In this document: positions 12,772-22,846 of the stretch, in pieces | Numbering within the stretch: the first letter of the stretch is position 1 | Layout: every line of letters starts with the position of its first letter | Origin: Paracoccus luteus | GTDB lineage: Bacteria > Pseudomonadota > Alphaproteobacteria > Rhodobacterales > Rhodobacteraceae | NCBI RefSeq assembly: GCF_004522155.1 | Contig: NZ_SDEA01000001.1 | Location: 62,001-126,000, forward strand | Reading direction: 5' to 3' | Length of the DNA stretch: 64,000 nt | Notes under the pieces: generated by a model | Told to the model about the DNA's origin: nothing | Database searches by the model: none | What the model saw: only the letters and a program-made list of their open reading frames with translations | Position numbers and translations under genes: made by a program

Positions 12772-15700
12772 CCGCCCCCAGGACGTGGTGGCGCGCGTCG
12801 GGGCACGCCTCGCGCGCAAGGTCGGCGACATGGCGGTGGTGGGTCAGATAGACGACCTGCCCGGTCATCGCCGTGTCGGCCAGCGCCGCCAGCGCGCGGC
12901 GCGTGCGGTCGTCGTCAAAGGTTTCCAGCACGTCGTCGCCCAGCACCGGCACCGGCCCGCGCGCGGCGGCGAATTCGTGGAAACCCGCGATCCGCAGCGC
13001 CAGATACAACTGGAACAGCGTGCCCTTGGACAGCCCGTCGGTCAGCCGCGTCTCGCCCGACGCGGTGCGGGCGATCAGCACCTCGCCCGCGGCCTGCGGC
13101 TGCGTGGCAAGCCCCGCCCATTCCCCCCCGGTGATGGCCGCGAACACGTCCGAGGCGCGCGCGAGCATCCCGCTGCGGTGGGTTTCGCGATAGCTGGCCA
13201 GCGCCCGTTCCGTCGCCAGCACGCCTGCGCGCAGCCGCAGCCAGTCGCGGGCGCCATCCTCGATCGCCAGCAGCAGGGCGGCGCGCCGCGCCTCGATCCG
13301 GGCGACGGCGTCGTCAAGGCCGATGGCGTCCAGATCACGCTCGGCCGCAAACAGCGCCTGCTGTGCGGCGGCCAGCGCCGCGTCGGCGGCGTCGCGGTCG
13401 GCGCGGGCGCGGCTGCGGTCGGCGGCAAGGGTGGCGGCGTCCGCACCGGCCAGCCGCGCCGCCGCCTGCGCCATGTCGGCGGCGCCAAGATCGGCGCGGA
13501 TGCGGGTGGCCAGCGCCGCGGCCTGTTCGCGCAGGCGGTCCCGGTGCGCCAGCCGCCCCAGCGCCTGTTCCAGGGCCGCGGGATCGGCGACGGCCAGCTG
13601 CGCCTGCATTCCCGCCAGTTCGGCATCGACCACCGCCTGGTCGCGGTCCAGGGCGGCCAAAGCCTCGCGCCGGGTGGCGATGCGGGCGGCCAGATCGGCC
13701 CGCGCCTGCGTGGCCCGCCCCGCCGCGTCGATCCGGGCCGAGACCGCGCGCAGGGTCGCGACCGGGTCGCCCGCGCCCATGTCCAGCGCCGCGCCAAGGT
13801 CCGCGGCGGCGGCGGCAAAGCGCGCCTGGTCATCCTGCATCGCGGCGATGCGGTGGTGCAGCGCGTCCGCCCCGTCGCGCGCGTCCGCAAGCGCCGCAAG
13901 ATCGGCCAGAACCGGGCGCATCGCGCCGGGCGCGGGCAGGTCGGGCAGGCCCAGCAGGGCGCTTGCCGCGTCCCAGTCGGCCTGCCACGACGTCATGTCG
14001 GCGCGGGCGCGGTCCAGTGCGCGGGTTTGCCGGGCCAGCGCCTGCGCCAGCCGCTGGCGTTCGGCACGGTTTGCGGCGTCGGCGTCGATGGCCGCCAGCC
14101 GCGCCTCGGCCGCGCGGGCCAGTGTGGCAAGGTCCGCGGGCGCGCCGGGCAGCAGCGCCGACAGGCCGGCTGCGGCGGCGGCAACGGCGGCGGCGGCGCG
14201 GCGATGGGCAAGGTCCGCTGCCGCCGCCTCGCGCATCAGGGCCAGCGCGCGGTCGCGGCGGGGCAGCCAGCCGGCCAGTTCGGCCAACGCGTCGGCGTCG
14301 GCGCGGGTGGGCAGAACGGCGCATACCCGCGCCGCCATTTCGGCGCGCAGCCGGTCGTGGGCCGCGGCGGCCTCGGCCGCAGGGCCTGCCGCGTCGCGGG
14401 CGCGGATGACCGCCGTCGCGGCGGCGGACTGCGCCATCCGCAGCTGGCCCACGTCGGCGGCGCGCGCGAACTGCGCCGCGATGGCGGTGTCGTGGGCGGC
14501 CATCGCGGCGGCAAAGCTGTCGGCGCTGACCGCGTCAAGGATCGCGCGATGGCTTGTCCACGCCGCGTCGCGGTCTGCCCGCGCGCGGTCGGCCGCGGCG
14601 GGATCGGCCGCGCCCAGCGTGGCCGCCAGCCCCCCGGCCTCGGCGGAGAGGCGCTGCGCCTCGTCCCGCCGCTCGGCCGCGGCGCGCGCGGCGGCGTCGG
14701 CGCTGGCCGCGGCCTTGTCCAGCTGCGCGCGCCAGGCGGCCACGGTGTCGATGGGGGGCGCATCCAGTGCCGCCAACGCCGCCGGATCGCCCCGCCACGG
14801 CGCCAGCGCCGCCATCGCTGCAGCTAGCGCCTGACCCGCGGCATCGGCCGCGGCCGACGCCTCGTCATGGCGGGCGGCCAGATCGGCGCGGCGCAGGGGT
14901 GCCAGCGCCGCCCGCAAGGCCTCGGCCGCGTCATCCTCGGCCGCGGGGTCGGGCGGTCCGCCCGCGTCGTCCAGTTGCGCCTGCGCCTCGCGCAGCGCCG
15001 CCTGTGCCCCGGCAAGCGTTGCGGCGGGCGCGGCGCGGTCGTCGATCAGCGTCGTCAGCCGCGCCAGCAAGGCGCGGTCGGGCGCGATGTCGCCGCCCAG
15101 CCGTGCCGTCAGGGCGCTGATGCGGACCAGCACGGCGTCATGCTCGTCCCGGCGGCGGGGCAGATCCTCGGCCGCGGCCGCGTGGCGCACATGCAGATCC
15201 TGCAGCGCCGCCAGCCGGTCGGCGGCGGCCATCGCCGGCGCATCCTGCGGCGTGGCGTCGAGGGCCGCGGTCAGGTCCGCCAGTTCGGACGCCGCGGCAT
15301 CGCGCGCGGCGGTCAGGCGGATCGCCTGTTCGCGCAGCGGCCCCGCGCGGTCGTGCCATGCGGCGGGCACGTCCGGCAGCCCGTCCAGCGGCGCCAGTTC
15401 GGATGCCAGCCGCTGCCACTGCGGCAGCAGCCCCAGCGCCGAGGTCATGCCGTCCAGCCGCGCGCAGTCGCCCGTCGCGGCCGCCAGCCTGTCGCGCGCG
15501 GTGTCGCGCGCGGCGCGCGCGGCCGCCGCGGTCTGGCGCAGCGTCGCGTGGTCGCCGGCCTGCAAATCCACCCGGGCGCGGTCAGCGTCCAGCGTGTCCA
15601 GTTCGGCCCGCATCTCGCGCAAGCGGGACTTGCGCGCCGATTTGCGGTGGAAGGCGTCGGCGCGTTCGCGCAGCGCCTCCAGCCGGTCGCCCAGGGCGGC

Positions 15701-16174
15701 GAGGCCCGCGCTGGCTGAAAACAGCAGCTGCCCCAGTTCGCCCTGGCTGGACAGGATGCTGTCGCCGCCGCGTTTCAGCGTGTCGTCGTCCAGGCAGAAC
15801 ATGGTTTCATAGGCGGCGCGGTCCAGGCCGCCCAGCCCTGCCGCCAGCAGGTTGTCCGGCAGGGGTCGCCCGGCCGGGTCGGTCAGGCTGCCCGCGGGGC
15901 GCTTGACGCGCAGGATGTCCTGCGCCGCGCCCGCGATCTCGATCGCGGCGCCGATCTGCATGCTGGCATAGGGATGGCGGAAATTCTGGCTGGTCCGCGC
16001 CGGAATGCCGTAAAGCAGGTCCAGCCAGGCGGACCGCAGGGTGGATTTTCCCGCCTCGTTCGGGCCATAGACGATGTGCAGGTCGGGCAGGCCGGGCCGG
16101 GCGGGGCCAAGGTCCAGCACGGCGTCGGTGAAATGCCCGTAACGGGTCAGGTCCAGCCGCGCGATCCGCATCAT
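12755..16174 (-). CDS. YhaN/SbcC-like ATPase with long coiled coil
   Basis: Very large ATPase (1139 aa) of the AAA_27/YhaN group, related to SbcC and Rad50. The N-terminal Walker [10 protein letters not shown] is at residues 37-45. A long alanine- and arginine-rich region that reads as coiled coil spans about residues 180-1000. The C-terminal head carries a signature-like [15 protein letters not shown] and an aspartate-rich Walker B near [16 protein letters not shown]. It should form a complex with the nuclease encoded just upstream, with which it shares an ATGA overlap. In Bacillus the YhaO-YhaN pair is linked to DNA-end processing. The high alanine content creates long meaningless ORFs on the opposite strand. 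Confidence 0.88.
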   Translation of the reverse strand: MMRIARLDLTRYGHFTDAVLDLGPARPGLPDLHIVYGPNEAGKSTLRSAWLDLLYGIPARTSQNFRHPYASMQIGAAIEIAGAAQDILRVKRPAGSLTDPAGRPLPDNLLAAGLGGLDRAAYETMFCLDDDTLKRGGDSILSSQGELGQLLFSASAGLAALGDRLEALRERADAFHRKSARKSRLREMRAELDTLDADRARVDLQAGDHATLRQTAAAARAARDTARDRLAAATGDCARLDGMTSALGLLPQWQRLASELAPLDGLPDVPAAWHDRAGPLREQAIRLTAARDAAASELADLTAALDATPQDAPAMAAADRLAALQDLHVRHAAAAEDLPRRRDEHDAVLVRISALTARLGGDIAPDRALLARLTTLIDDRAAPAATLAGAQAALREAQAQLDDAGGPPDPAAEDDAAEALRAALAPLRRADLAARHDEASAAADAAGQALAAAMAALAPWRGDPAALAALDAPPIDTVAAWRAQLDKAAASADAAARAAAERRDEAQRLSAEAGGLAATLGAADPAAADRARADRDAAWTSHRAILDAVSADSFAAAMAAHDTAIAAQFARAADVGQLRMAQSAAATAVIRARDAAGPAAEAAAAHDRLRAEMAARVCAVLPTRADADALAELAGWLPRRDRALALMREAAAADLAHRRAAAAVAAAAAGLSALLPGAPADLATLARAAEARLAAIDADAANRAERQRLAQALARQTRALDRARADMTSWQADWDAASALLGLPDLPAPGAMRPVLADLAALADARDGADALHHRIAAMQDDQARFAAAAADLGAALDMGAGDPVATLRAVSARIDAAGRATQARADLAARIATRREALAALDRDQAVVDAELAGMQAQLAVADPAALEQALGRLAHRDRLREQAAALATRIRADLGAADMAQAAARLAGADAATLAADRSRARADRDAADAALAAAQQALFAAERDLDAIGLDDAVARIEARRAALLLAIEDGARDWLRLRAGVLATERALASYRETHRSGMLARASDVFAAITGGEWAGLATQPQAAGEVLIARTASGETRLTDGLSKGTLFQLYLALRIAGFHEFAAARGPVPVLGDDVLETFDDDRTRRALAALADTAMTGQVVYLTHHRHVADLAREACPDARHHVLGAVSPSR

Positions 16175-17445
16175 GCCGCCCCTTGCGGGCCGTCGAGCCG
16201 GGCCAGCACCGCGTCGCTGCCTTCGCGCGCGAGATCGTCCAGCAGCGCGGCCAGTGCCAGCGGATCGGTGCCGAAGCGGGGGCGAAGGGCCGAAGGCAGC
16301 GCCCTGAGCAGTTCGTCGGCCGCCGCCGTCAGGTCGGCGCGATAGACGGGCGAGGCCAGCACCTCGGTCCCGATCAGGCCGCGCAGTTCGGCCAGGGGGC
16401 CCGCACCCGTGGGGGCGGCGTCATCGCCCGGCAGGGTGCAGGCGATATCCAGCTTTTCGATCCAGACATTGCCGGTGTCGGCGCCGGCCTGCTCGGCCTC
16501 GGCCGTCAGCAGGTCGAGGTCGCGGCGGATGCGCCAGGCCAGCGGCGTTGCCCCGGTGACGTGGACCCGCGCGACCAGATGCGGCGATTGCGCGCCCATC
16601 CGTGCCTGTTCCAGCGCCGAACGGATCCGGGCGACCAGCGCGGCCCAGTCGTCGATCCCCGCGACGTCCACGTTCACCCGCGCGAACTCGGCCAGGCTGG
16701 TCGGGCGGTCCTGCAGGGTGATCCGCCCGTCCGCGCCGACCGTCGCCAGCACCACGCCGCGCACGCCGGATTCGCCCACGTCGCGGCCTTGCGGGTTGCC
16801 GGGCATCACCACATGCGCGCGGCCCGCCATGCTGCGGCCGGGCTTGTGGATATGCCCCAGCGCCCAATAGTCATAGCCGAAGCCGCCCAGGTCGGCCGCG
16901 CTGACCGGGGCATAGACGTCGTGCCCCGGCGCACCCCCCAGAGAGCTGTGCATCAGCCCGATGTTGATCGCGCCCGCGGTCGGCGGGGCATAATGCGGCA
17001 GCAGGCTGTCGGGCGCGTGGGGGCGCGCAAAGCTGATGCCGTGCAGCACGACGGGCGCGTGCCCGTCCGGGCGGGCCAGCGGCACCGCCTGCGCCCGGTC
17101 GCCATAGACATGGACGCTGTCCGGCAGCACCAGTTCGCGCGTGATCCGCGACAGCGCGTCGTGGTTGCCCCGGATGATGTGGACGGCGATGCCGGCCGCG
17201 TGCAGCCGCCCCAGTTGCCCGGCGAGGAACCGCGCCGTCTTCATCGAGGTCTGGTCGCCGTCGTAAAGGTCGCCGGCGATCAGCAGCGCGTCCACGCGCT
17301 CGGCGAGGCACAGGTCCACGATGGCCACCAGCGCCTGCCGCGTGGCGGTGCCGATCAGGTCCGCCACCTGCGGCGCGCGCAGCGCAAGAGATCGCAGGGG
17401 GCTGTCCAGATGCAGGTCGGCGGCGTGAACGAAACGGAAACTCAT
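16171..17445 (-). CDS. SbcD/YhaO-like metallophosphoesterase nuclease
   Basis: Calcineurin-like nuclease of 424 aa, the catalytic partner of the YhaN-like ATPase. The metal-binding motifs appear in order: DLHLDSP (10-16), GDLYD, GNHD and GHIHK. The start is the ATG opening MSFRFVHAADLHLDS; the 12 upstream codons are not family-like. The pair is analogous to Mre11-Rad50 and SbcCD and probably trims DNA ends or hairpins. It is the first gene of a two-gene leftward unit. The 90 bases upstream carry the GAGTATTT repeat element described separately. Confidence 0.9.
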   Translation of the reverse strand: MSFRFVHAADLHLDSPLRSLALRAPQVADLIGTATRQALVAIVDLCLAERVDALLIAGDLYDGDQTSMKTARFLAGQLGRLHAAGIAVHIIRGNHDALSRITRELVLPDSVHVYGDRAQAVPLARPDGHAPVVLHGISFARPHAPDSLLPHYAPPTAGAINIGLMHSSLGGAPGHDVYAPVSAADLGGFGYDYWALGHIHKPGRSMAGRAHVVMPGNPQGRDVGESGVRGVVLATVGADGRITLQDRPTSLAEFARVNVDVAGIDDWAALVARIRSALEQARMGAQSPHLVARVHVTGATPLAWRIRRDLDLLTAEAEQAGADTGNVWIEKLDIACTLPGDDAAPTGAGPLAELRGLIGTEVLASPVYRADLTAAADELLRALPSALRPRFGTDPLALAALLDDLAREGSDAVLARLDGPQGAA

Positions 17446-17504
17446 GCCGGGCAATGTTCCCCGCCGACCGTCCGCGCGCAAGGGGGTCGGCCGGTCCCTA
17501 TCAT

Positions 17505-17526
17505 GAGTATTTCAGCCAAGAAGAAG
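17505..17526 (+). repeat. Interspersed GAGTATTT...GCCAAGAAGAA element, copy 1
   Basis: A 22-base element lies in the gap between the SbcD-like gene and the DUF1491 gene. It matches a second copy at 60968-60989 (opposite strand) at 19 of 22 positions. I recall similar strings as frequent intergenic elements in Rhodobacteraceae genomes, without an assigned function. Confidence 0.55.
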
Positions 17527-17535
17527 CCGCGGGCG

Positions 17536-17862
17536 TCAGTCCAGCAGGTCGCGGGGGTCGGCGTCCTGCGGCAGTTCCAGTTCGATCACCCACAGATCGG
17601 GGTCGCGGGCGCCCCGGCGGGCCAGCGTCGCGTCGATGTCGCGGGGGGCGCCGGTCGTCTCGTGCAGCCAGGCGCGGCTGTCGGCCAGCGGGTCGTAATC
17701 CTGCACCCACAGTTCCACCTTACCGCCGGGGCGCAGCACCGTGACGGCCAGCGCACCCGCGGTGTCGTCGCCGCGCCGGACGACATAGGCCGGGCGGCCG
17801 GTCAGGTCCATGCGCCGCAGCAGCGCCGCGACGCGCAAGCCCGCCGTCAGCCGCGGTTCCAT
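17536..17862 (-). CDS. Conserved DUF1491 family protein
   Basis: A 108-aa cytoplasmic protein of unknown function. The family-like features are an N-terminal basic segment (AGLRVAALLRRMD), a beta-rich core with GGKVELWVQDYDPLADSRAW, and a C-terminal DPDLWVIELE. No signal peptide, membrane segment or catalytic motif is visible. It begins six bases after the era stop and belongs to the lepB-rnc-era unit, a placement I recall for many alphaproteobacteria. Function cannot be inferred beyond a possible link to RNA or ribosome maturation through its neighbours. Confidence 0.85.
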   Translation of the reverse strand: MEPRLTAGLRVAALLRRMDLTGRPAYVVRRGDDTAGALAVTVLRPGGKVELWVQDYDPLADSRAWLHETTGAPRDIDATLARRGARDPDLWVIELELPQDADPRDLLD

Positions 17863-17868
17863 GCGGCC

Positions 17869-18816
17869 CTAGTCGCCATCGCGGTAGTCGAGGCCCATCT
17901 CGGTGTAGCGTTCCTTTTCGTCCAGCCAGTTTTCCCGCAGCTTGACCTGCAGGAACAGGTGGACGGGACGGCCCATGAACTCGATCAGCTCGGCGCGGGC
18001 CTGCTGGCCCACGGCCTTGATCGTCTCGCCGCCCTTGCCCAGCACGATGCCCTTGTGGCCGGGGCGGGTGACATAGACGATCTGGTCGATGCGCGCCGAG
18101 CCGTCGGCCTTCTCTTCCCACCGTTCGGTTTCGACGGTCAGCTGATAGGGGATTTCCTCGTGCAGGCGCAGGGTCAGCTTTTCGCGGGTAATCTCCGCGG
18201 CGATCATCCGCATGGGCAGGTCGGCGATCTGATCCTCGGGGTAAAGCCAGGGGCTTTCGGGCACGGCCTGCGCCAGCCAGTCCAGCAGGTCGGCGGTGCC
18301 GTGGCCGCGTTCGGCGGAAATCATGAAGGTGCGGACGAAGGGAAAGGCGCCGTTCAGTTGCTGGGTCAGGGCCAGCAGTTCCTCGGCCTTGACGCGGTCG
18401 ATCTTGTTGATCGCCAGCGCGACAGGGGTGTCGCCGGATTTTTCGCGCAGGTTGTCAAGGATCGCCTGCACGCCGTCGGTCAGGCCGCGATGCGCCTCGA
18501 CCAGCAGGACGACGATGTCGGCGTCGGCGGCACCGCCCCAAGCGGCGGCGACCATGCTGCGGTCCAGGCGGCGGCGGGGGCGGAAGATGCCGGGCGTGTC
18601 CACGAACACCACCTGCGACGCGCCGTGCATGGCGATGCCGCGGATGCGGGCGCGGGTGGTCTGGACCTTGTGCGTCACGATCGAGACCTTGGCCCCGACC
18701 ATCCGGTTCAGCAGCGTCGATTTCCCGGCGTTCGGCTCGCCGATCAGGGCGACGAAGCCGGCGCGGGTGGGGGTGTCGGGGACATCCGTCCCGGGGGTGG
18801 TCACGTCATCGGTCAT
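17869..18816 (-). CDS. era: GTPase Era
   Basis: Essential GTPase of 315 aa for 16S rRNA maturation and 30S assembly. G1 is GEPNAGKST (26-34), G3 lies in VFVDTPG and G4 is NKID. The C-terminal KH domain includes GKGGETIKAVGQQARAELIEF, which binds the 3-prime end of 16S rRNA. The start at MTDDVTT was preferred over a 32-codon longer proline-rich extension. The first 19 residues are an acidic, threonine-rich leader outside the G domain. It follows rnc by 92 bases in the same leftward unit. Confidence 0.95.
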   Translation of the reverse strand: MTDDVTTPGTDVPDTPTRAGFVALIGEPNAGKSTLLNRMVGAKVSIVTHKVQTTRARIRGIAMHGASQVVFVDTPGIFRPRRRLDRSMVAAAWGGAADADIVVLLVEAHRGLTDGVQAILDNLREKSGDTPVALAINKIDRVKAEELLALTQQLNGAFPFVRTFMISAERGHGTADLLDWLAQAVPESPWLYPEDQIADLPMRMIAAEITREKLTLRLHEEIPYQLTVETERWEEKADGSARIDQIVYVTRPGHKGIVLGKGGETIKAVGQQARAELIEFMGRPVHLFLQVKLRENWLDEKERYTEMGLDYRDGD

Positions 18817-18908
18817 GCGGTGTCCTGCGGCGGGCGAGGGGTGGGGTGGGGGTGCGTATGGGGTGGACCGGTCTGCCGAACGCAGAGTCGGGGGCAGCCG
18901 GGGCAAGT

Positions 18909-19622
18909 TCAAGGGGCGGCGTGCAGCTTGTCCAGCATTGCCTGCGCGGCGGCCTGTTCGATGCTGCGCTTGGTGCCCTGTCCCTGCGCCTCGGCCTGCC
19001 GCCCGTCGTCCAGCCGGACGACGATGCGGAACTGCGGCGCGTGGTCGGGGCCTGCGCGTTCGGCGATCTCATAGCGGGGCGGCGTCATGCCCTGCGCCTG
19101 CGCCCATTCCTGCAGCGCCGTCTTGGGGTTGAAGGCGGCGCTTTCGGCGCCCTCGATCCGGTCGCCCCACAGCCGCAGGATCAGCGCGCGCGCGGCCGCG
19201 AACCCGGCGTCCAGATAGACGGCGGCGATCACCGCCTCCATCGCGTCGCCCAAAAGTGCGTCCTTGCGCCGGCCGCCGGTCATCATCTCGGACCGGCCCA
19301 GCTTCAGCACCTCGCCCAAGCCGATCTGGCGGGCGATGTCGGCGCAGGTCTCGCCGCGCACCAGCGCGTTCAGGCGGGGGGCAAGCTGCCCCTCGGTCGC
19401 GCGGCGGTCGCCGGTGAACAGCGCCTCGGCGATGGTCAGGCCCAGCACGCGGTCGCCCAGAAACTCCAGCCGCTGGTTGTCGGGGCGGGTCGCGGTGGAC
19501 AGGCTGCCGTGGGTCAGGGCGCGGATCAGCAGGTCCGGGTCGGCAAAGCTGTGGCCCAGCCGCGTCTGGAAGGCGGCAAGGTCCGCCGCCAGCCGGACCG
19601 GGCGCGCGGCCCCGCCGGTCAC
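18909..19622 (-). CDS. rnc: Ribonuclease III
   Basis: Double-strand-specific endoribonuclease of 237 aa that processes rRNA precursors and structured mRNAs. The catalytic signature [12 protein letters not shown] starts at residue 51, and the second acidic site is in [13 protein letters not shown] (126-138). A C-terminal double-stranded-RNA-binding domain starts near [11 protein letters not shown]. It lies 10 bases after lepB and upstream of era, the widely conserved lepB-rnc-era order. Confidence 0.95.
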   Translation of the reverse strand: MTGGAARPVRLAADLAAFQTRLGHSFADPDLLIRALTHGSLSTATRPDNQRLEFLGDRVLGLTIAEALFTGDRRATEGQLAPRLNALVRGETCADIARQIGLGEVLKLGRSEMMTGGRRKDALLGDAMEAVIAAVYLDAGFAAARALILRLWGDRIEGAESAAFNPKTALQEWAQAQGMTPPRYEIAERAGPDHAPQFRIVVRLDDGRQAEAQGQGTKRSIEQAAAQAMLDKLHAAP

Positions 19623-19632
19623 GCCGGCGCCC

Positions 19633-20424
19633 TCAATGCACCGCCTTGAAGAAGCGGTCGCCGCGCCATGTCCAGAAATACAGCAGCGACTTGCCCGCGG
19701 ACGAGAACATGATCCGGTCGGCGCGGCCGATCAGGTATTCGGCGGGCACGAAGCCCAGCCCCCCCGCGATGGCGGGCACGCGGCTGTCCTCGGAATTGTC
19801 GCGGTTGTCGCCCATGAAGAAATAGGTGCCGGCGGGCACGGTATAGACCGGCGTGTCGTCCAGCGGCCAGCCGTCCACGATGTTCAGAACCTCGTGGCTG
19901 GTGCCGTTGGGCAGGGTTTCGGTAAACCGCGGCTTTTCGCAGGCCCCACCCGCCGCGACCGGTTCGTTGAAGCAGCGCGGCGGGATCTGGCCCGGTCCCT
20001 GCGGCAGCTTGGGTTCGGTGAAGACGCCGTCGGGCTGCTGCGGGACCGGCTGGCCGTTCAGGATCAGCTGGCCGTTCTGCATCTGCACGGTGTCGCCGGG
20101 CAGGCCGATCACGCGCTTGATGAAATCGACGCCGCGGGTCGGGTGGCGGAACACGACGACGTCGCCGCGCTCAGGCTCGGACGCAAGGATGCGGCCGGGG
20201 ATCGGGCAGACCGAGAACGGGCAGGAATGGCGCGAATAGCCATAGGCCATCTTGTTGACGAAGAGGAAATCGCCGATCAGCAGCGTGTCCTTCATCGACC
20301 CCGAGGGGATCCAGAACGGCTGGAAGAACAGCGTGCGGAACACGCCGGCGATGATCAGCGCCCAGAACACGGTCTTGACCGTTTCCCAGATGCCGCCATC
20401 CTTCTTTGCGGTGGTGTCCGCCAT
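19633..20424 (-). CDS. lepB: Signal peptidase I
   Basis: Inner-membrane serine protease of 263 aa that removes signal peptides from exported proteins. One membrane segment lies near residues 12-32. The nucleophile is Ser43 in PSGSMKDTL, the general base is Lys103 in [12 protein letters not shown], and the family box [11 protein letters not shown] is near the C-terminus. GAAAGG lies upstream of the ATG. A TTGACT string on the minus strand (20482 to 20477) may be the -35 box for this unit. Confidence 0.95.
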   Translation of the reverse strand: MADTTAKKDGGIWETVKTVFWALIIAGVFRTLFFQPFWIPSGSMKDTLLIGDFLFVNKMAYGYSRHSCPFSVCPIPGRILASEPERGDVVVFRHPTRGVDFIKRVIGLPGDTVQMQNGQLILNGQPVPQQPDGVFTEPKLPQGPGQIPPRCFNEPVAAGGACEKPRFTETLPNGTSHEVLNIVDGWPLDDTPVYTVPAGTYFFMGDNRDNSEDSRVPAIAGGLGFVPAEYLIGRADRIMFSSAGKSLLYFWTWRGDRFFKAVH

Positions 20425-20528
20425 GATCTGCCTTTCGCCGCGATGTGCGCGGTTCTTGGGCCTGCGCGGGGCGCAAAGTCAAGGATCGCCTGCGCGGCGG
20501 GCCTGTCACGTCGCGGCGAGGCGCGGGG

Positions 20529-20927
20529 CTAGTCCCGCAGCGCCTCGATCAGGACGAAGGCCTGCGCCCAGGGGTGGTCGTCGGTCAGGGTGACATGGAC
20601 CACGGCGCGGTGGCCTGCCGGCGTCATCGCGGCCAGCCGCCGTTCGGCCCAGCCGGTCAGGGTCATCGTGGGCTGGCCGGTGGACAGATTCGCCACCGCC
20701 ATGTCGCGCCACGAAATGCCCATCGCCAGCCCCGTGCCCAGGGCCTTGCTGCACGCCTCTTTCGCGGCCCATCGCTTGGCCAGCGTCGCGGCCTCGTGCG
20801 GGCGGCGGGCGGCGCGGTCCAGTTCGGTGTCGGTGAAGACGCGCTTGCGAAAGCGGTCGCCGTGCCGCGTCAGGACGCCCGCGACGCGGTCGATGTTGGC
20901 AAGATCGGTGCCGATGCCCAGGATCAT
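20529..20927 (-). CDS. acpS: Holo-[acyl-carrier-protein] synthase
   Basis: Transfers the 4-phosphopantetheine arm of coenzyme A to acyl carrier protein; 132 aa, normal for AcpS. The magnesium-binding motif [12 protein letters not shown] contains Asp8, and the second motif is [16 protein letters not shown]. The start at MILGIG is preferred to one 16 codons upstream. The ATG overlaps the stop of a 46-codon ORF as ATGA, so translation is coupled to it and through it to pdxJ. Confidence 0.94.
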   Translation of the reverse strand: MILGIGTDLANIDRVAGVLTRHGDRFRKRVFTDTELDRAARRPHEAATLAKRWAAKEACSKALGTGLAMGISWRDMAVANLSTGQPTMTLTGWAERRLAAMTPAGHRAVVHVTLTDDHPWAQAFVLIEALRD

Positions 20928-21064
20928 GGGGCGGCCCCGGAAAGATCGGACGGTGCGAGGAAGTCCGCCGGCCACGAGGGAAGCTGCGGCCAGTGCCAGC
21001 TGCCGCTCACACGCCTGCTGCGTGCCGCCTCGTCGATATCATAGGGCACCAAGGCAAGGTTCAT
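20924..21064 (-). CDS. Small 46-aa ORF bridging pdxJ and acpS
   Basis: An ORF of 46 codons whose ATG overlaps the pdxJ stop (ATGA, 21064-21061) and whose TGA overlaps the acpS start (ATGA, 20927-20924). Double coupling of this kind strongly suggests real translation. The product begins [18 protein letters not shown] and has a tryptophan- and proline-rich middle ([14 protein letters not shown]). There is no signal peptide or membrane segment. About three quarters of third positions are G or C, somewhat below the neighbours. I do not recognise the family. It may be a functional micro-protein or a translational relay between the two essential genes. Confidence 0.6.
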   Translation of the reverse strand: MNLALVPYDIDEAARSRRVSGSWHWPQLPSWPADFLAPSDLSGAAP

Positions 21065-21798
21065 GTCTGCCGCGCCGCGTCCATGCAGGCGCGCATCCGG
21101 GCGATGGCGGGGCCGAGGCCGGTGAAGATCGCCTCGCCGATCAGGAAATGGCCGATGTTCAGTTCGACGACCTGCGGCAGGGCGGCGATGGGGGCGACGT
21201 TGTCATAGGTCAGGCCGTGGCCTGCGTGCACCTCCAGCCCCAGTTCGGCGGCCATGCGCGCGCCCTGGGCCAGCCCGGCCAGCTCGGCGTCGCGGTCGGC
21301 GGTCCGACCTTCGGTGTCCAGGTCGCAGAAGGCGCCGGTGTGCAGTTCGACGACGGCCGCGCCGATGGCGGCGGCGGCCTCGATCTGGCGGGGGTCGTGG
21401 CCGATGAACAGCGACACCCGGCAGCCCGCCTGCCGCAGCGGCGCGATGAAATCGGCCAGCCGGGCGCGGTCGCCCGCGACGTCCAGCCCGCCCTCGGTCG
21501 TGCGTTCCTCGCGTTTTTCGGGGACGATGCAGACGGCGTGGGGACGGTGGCGCAGGGCGATGGCCTGCATTTCCGCCGTCGCCGCCATTTCCAGGTTCAG
21601 CGGCAGGCGCAGCCCGGCCATCAGCCGTTCGATGTCGGCGTCGCCGATGTGGCGGCGATCCTCGCGCAGGTGGGCGGTGATGCCGTCGGCCCCCGCCTCT
21701 TCGGCCAGCAGCGCGGCGCGCATCGGGTCGGGCCAGGGGCTGCCGCGGGCATTCCGCACCGTGGCCACATGGTCGATGTTGACGCCCAGTCGCAGCAT
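21061..21798 (-). CDS. pdxJ: Pyridoxine 5-phosphate synthase
   Basis: TIM-barrel enzyme of 245 aa that condenses 1-deoxyxylulose-5-phosphate with 3-amino-2-oxopropyl phosphate to give pyridoxine phosphate. Recognisable segments are [16 protein letters not shown] at the N-terminus, [16 protein letters not shown], and the C-terminal [11 protein letters not shown] and [12 protein letters not shown]. The start chosen opens [10 protein letters not shown]; 11 upstream codons are not family-like. It is coupled downstream to the 46-codon ORF and then acpS, recalling the pdxJ-acpS pairing known from E. coli. Confidence 0.95.
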   Translation of the reverse strand: MLRLGVNIDHVATVRNARGSPWPDPMRAALLAEEAGADGITAHLREDRRHIGDADIERLMAGLRLPLNLEMAATAEMQAIALRHRPHAVCIVPEKREERTTEGGLDVAGDRARLADFIAPLRQAGCRVSLFIGHDPRQIEAAAAIGAAVVELHTGAFCDLDTEGRTADRDAELAGLAQGARMAAELGLEVHAGHGLTYDNVAPIAALPQVVELNIGHFLIGEAIFTGLGPAIARMRACMDAARQT

Positions 21799-21832
21799 CT
21801 GCGCCCCCGATGATTGACGTTGCACGGGCAAC

Positions 21833-22660
21833 CTAGCCGGGTGGCGCGGCCGTGGACAGCCCCGGTATCGTCACGGTCGGCCGCACCCACCAGCCGGGGC
21901 GGGCCAGCGCCTGCGCGGCGGCGCGGGCGGCGGCCGCGTCCGGGAAGATGCCCAGGCACGTCGCGCCGGACCCCGACATCCGCGCCAGCCGCGCGCCCGC
22001 GCCGGTCAGCGCGGCAAGGCAGTCGGCGATCGCGGGCGCCAGCGCCAGGGCGGCGGGTTGCAGGTCGTTGCGGGTCTGCGCCAGCCAGCCGGTCAGCGCC
22101 GCGGCATCGGCGAACCGGGGCAGGCTGGCGGGCAGGGGCGGATTGTCCCGCGCCGCCAGCGCCGCGAACACGGCGGGCGTGGGCAGCGCCACGCCGGGGT
22201 TGACCAGCACCAGATGCAGGTCGGGCAGGGGCACGGGGTCCACGATCTCGCCCACGCCGCGCATCCGCAGCGGCTGGCACAGCAGGCAGGCGGGCAGGTC
22301 GGCCCCCAGCGCAGCCGGATCGGCGGGCACCCGCCCCAGCGCGCGCAGGACGGCGGCGGCGTCGGCCGTGCCGCCGCCGATGCCCGACGCCGGGGGCAGC
22401 TGCTTGTCCAGCGTGAGCTGCGCGTCCGCCCCCACCGCGCGGGCGGCGCGCAGGCACAGATTGTCGTCGCCCGGCGGGACCGCCGCGGCAAAGGGTCCGG
22501 TCACGGTCAGCGACAGCGGACCCGGCGCGACCGACACCCTGTCGCCCAGCGCGGTGAACACGACCAGCGAATCAAGCAGGTGATAGCCGTCGCCCCGCCG
22601 CCCGGTGACGTGCAGGGCCAGGTTGATCTTGGCCGGGGCCGGTTCGCTGCGCGCGGTCAC
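21833..22660 (-). CDS. ispE: 4-diphosphocytidyl-2-C-methyl-D-erythritol kinase
   Basis: GHMP kinase of 275 aa in the MEP pathway of isoprenoid synthesis. Motifs are [19 protein letters not shown] at the N-terminus, the ATP-binding [20 protein letters not shown], and [12 protein letters not shown] near the C-terminus. No ATG fits: the ORF can extend 37 codons upstream, but that extension is encoded by a 14-bp tandem repeat and is proline-rich nonsense. A GTG just before [14 protein letters not shown] gives the expected length and is chosen. The GTG sits at the edge of the repeat array, which therefore occupies the ribosome-binding region. Confidence 0.88.
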   Translation of the reverse strand: MTARSEPAPAKINLALHVTGRRGDGYHLLDSLVVFTALGDRVSVAPGPLSLTVTGPFAAAVPPGDDNLCLRAARAVGADAQLTLDKQLPPASGIGGGTADAAAVLRALGRVPADPAALGADLPACLLCQPLRMRGVGEIVDPVPLPDLHLVLVNPGVALPTPAVFAALAARDNPPLPASLPRFADAAALTGWLAQTRNDLQPAALALAPAIADCLAALTGAGARLARMSGSGATCLGIFPDAAAARAAAQALARPGWWVRPTVTIPGLSTAAPPG

Positions 22661-22727
22661 GGGCTGGCGGTCACGGGCTGGGGGGCACGGGTTGGGGGGC
22701 ACGGGCTGGGGGGAACGGGCGGGGGTG
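22658..22727. repeat. 14-bp tandem repeat upstream of ispE
   Basis: Five units of 14 bases, CACGGGCTGGGGGG or close variants, begin at 22658, 22672, 22686, 22700 and 22714; the last is degenerate. The period is not a multiple of three, so it is unlikely to be coding. It covers the start codon and leader of ispE. Confidence 0.85.
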
Positions 22728-22846
22728 TCATGGGCGCGGGCACGGGGCAGGGGGCGCGGGCTGAGGTTCACAGTTCAGGGACAGAGGCCGGCGGCCACGG
22801 CAGAAGGGCACGGGCTGCGGATCACGGGGCCGGTCATCACGGACCG

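Noticed and set aside
12635..14827. 730-codon plus-strand frame opposite the YhaN-like gene
   Set aside because: It is a shadow of an alanine-rich coiled-coil gene with strong G/C third positions; it has no start context or motif.
16183..19074. 963-codon plus-strand frame over the SbcD-like, DUF1491 and era genes
   Set aside because: It spans three well-supported opposite-strand genes and the gaps between them, and lacks any family feature.
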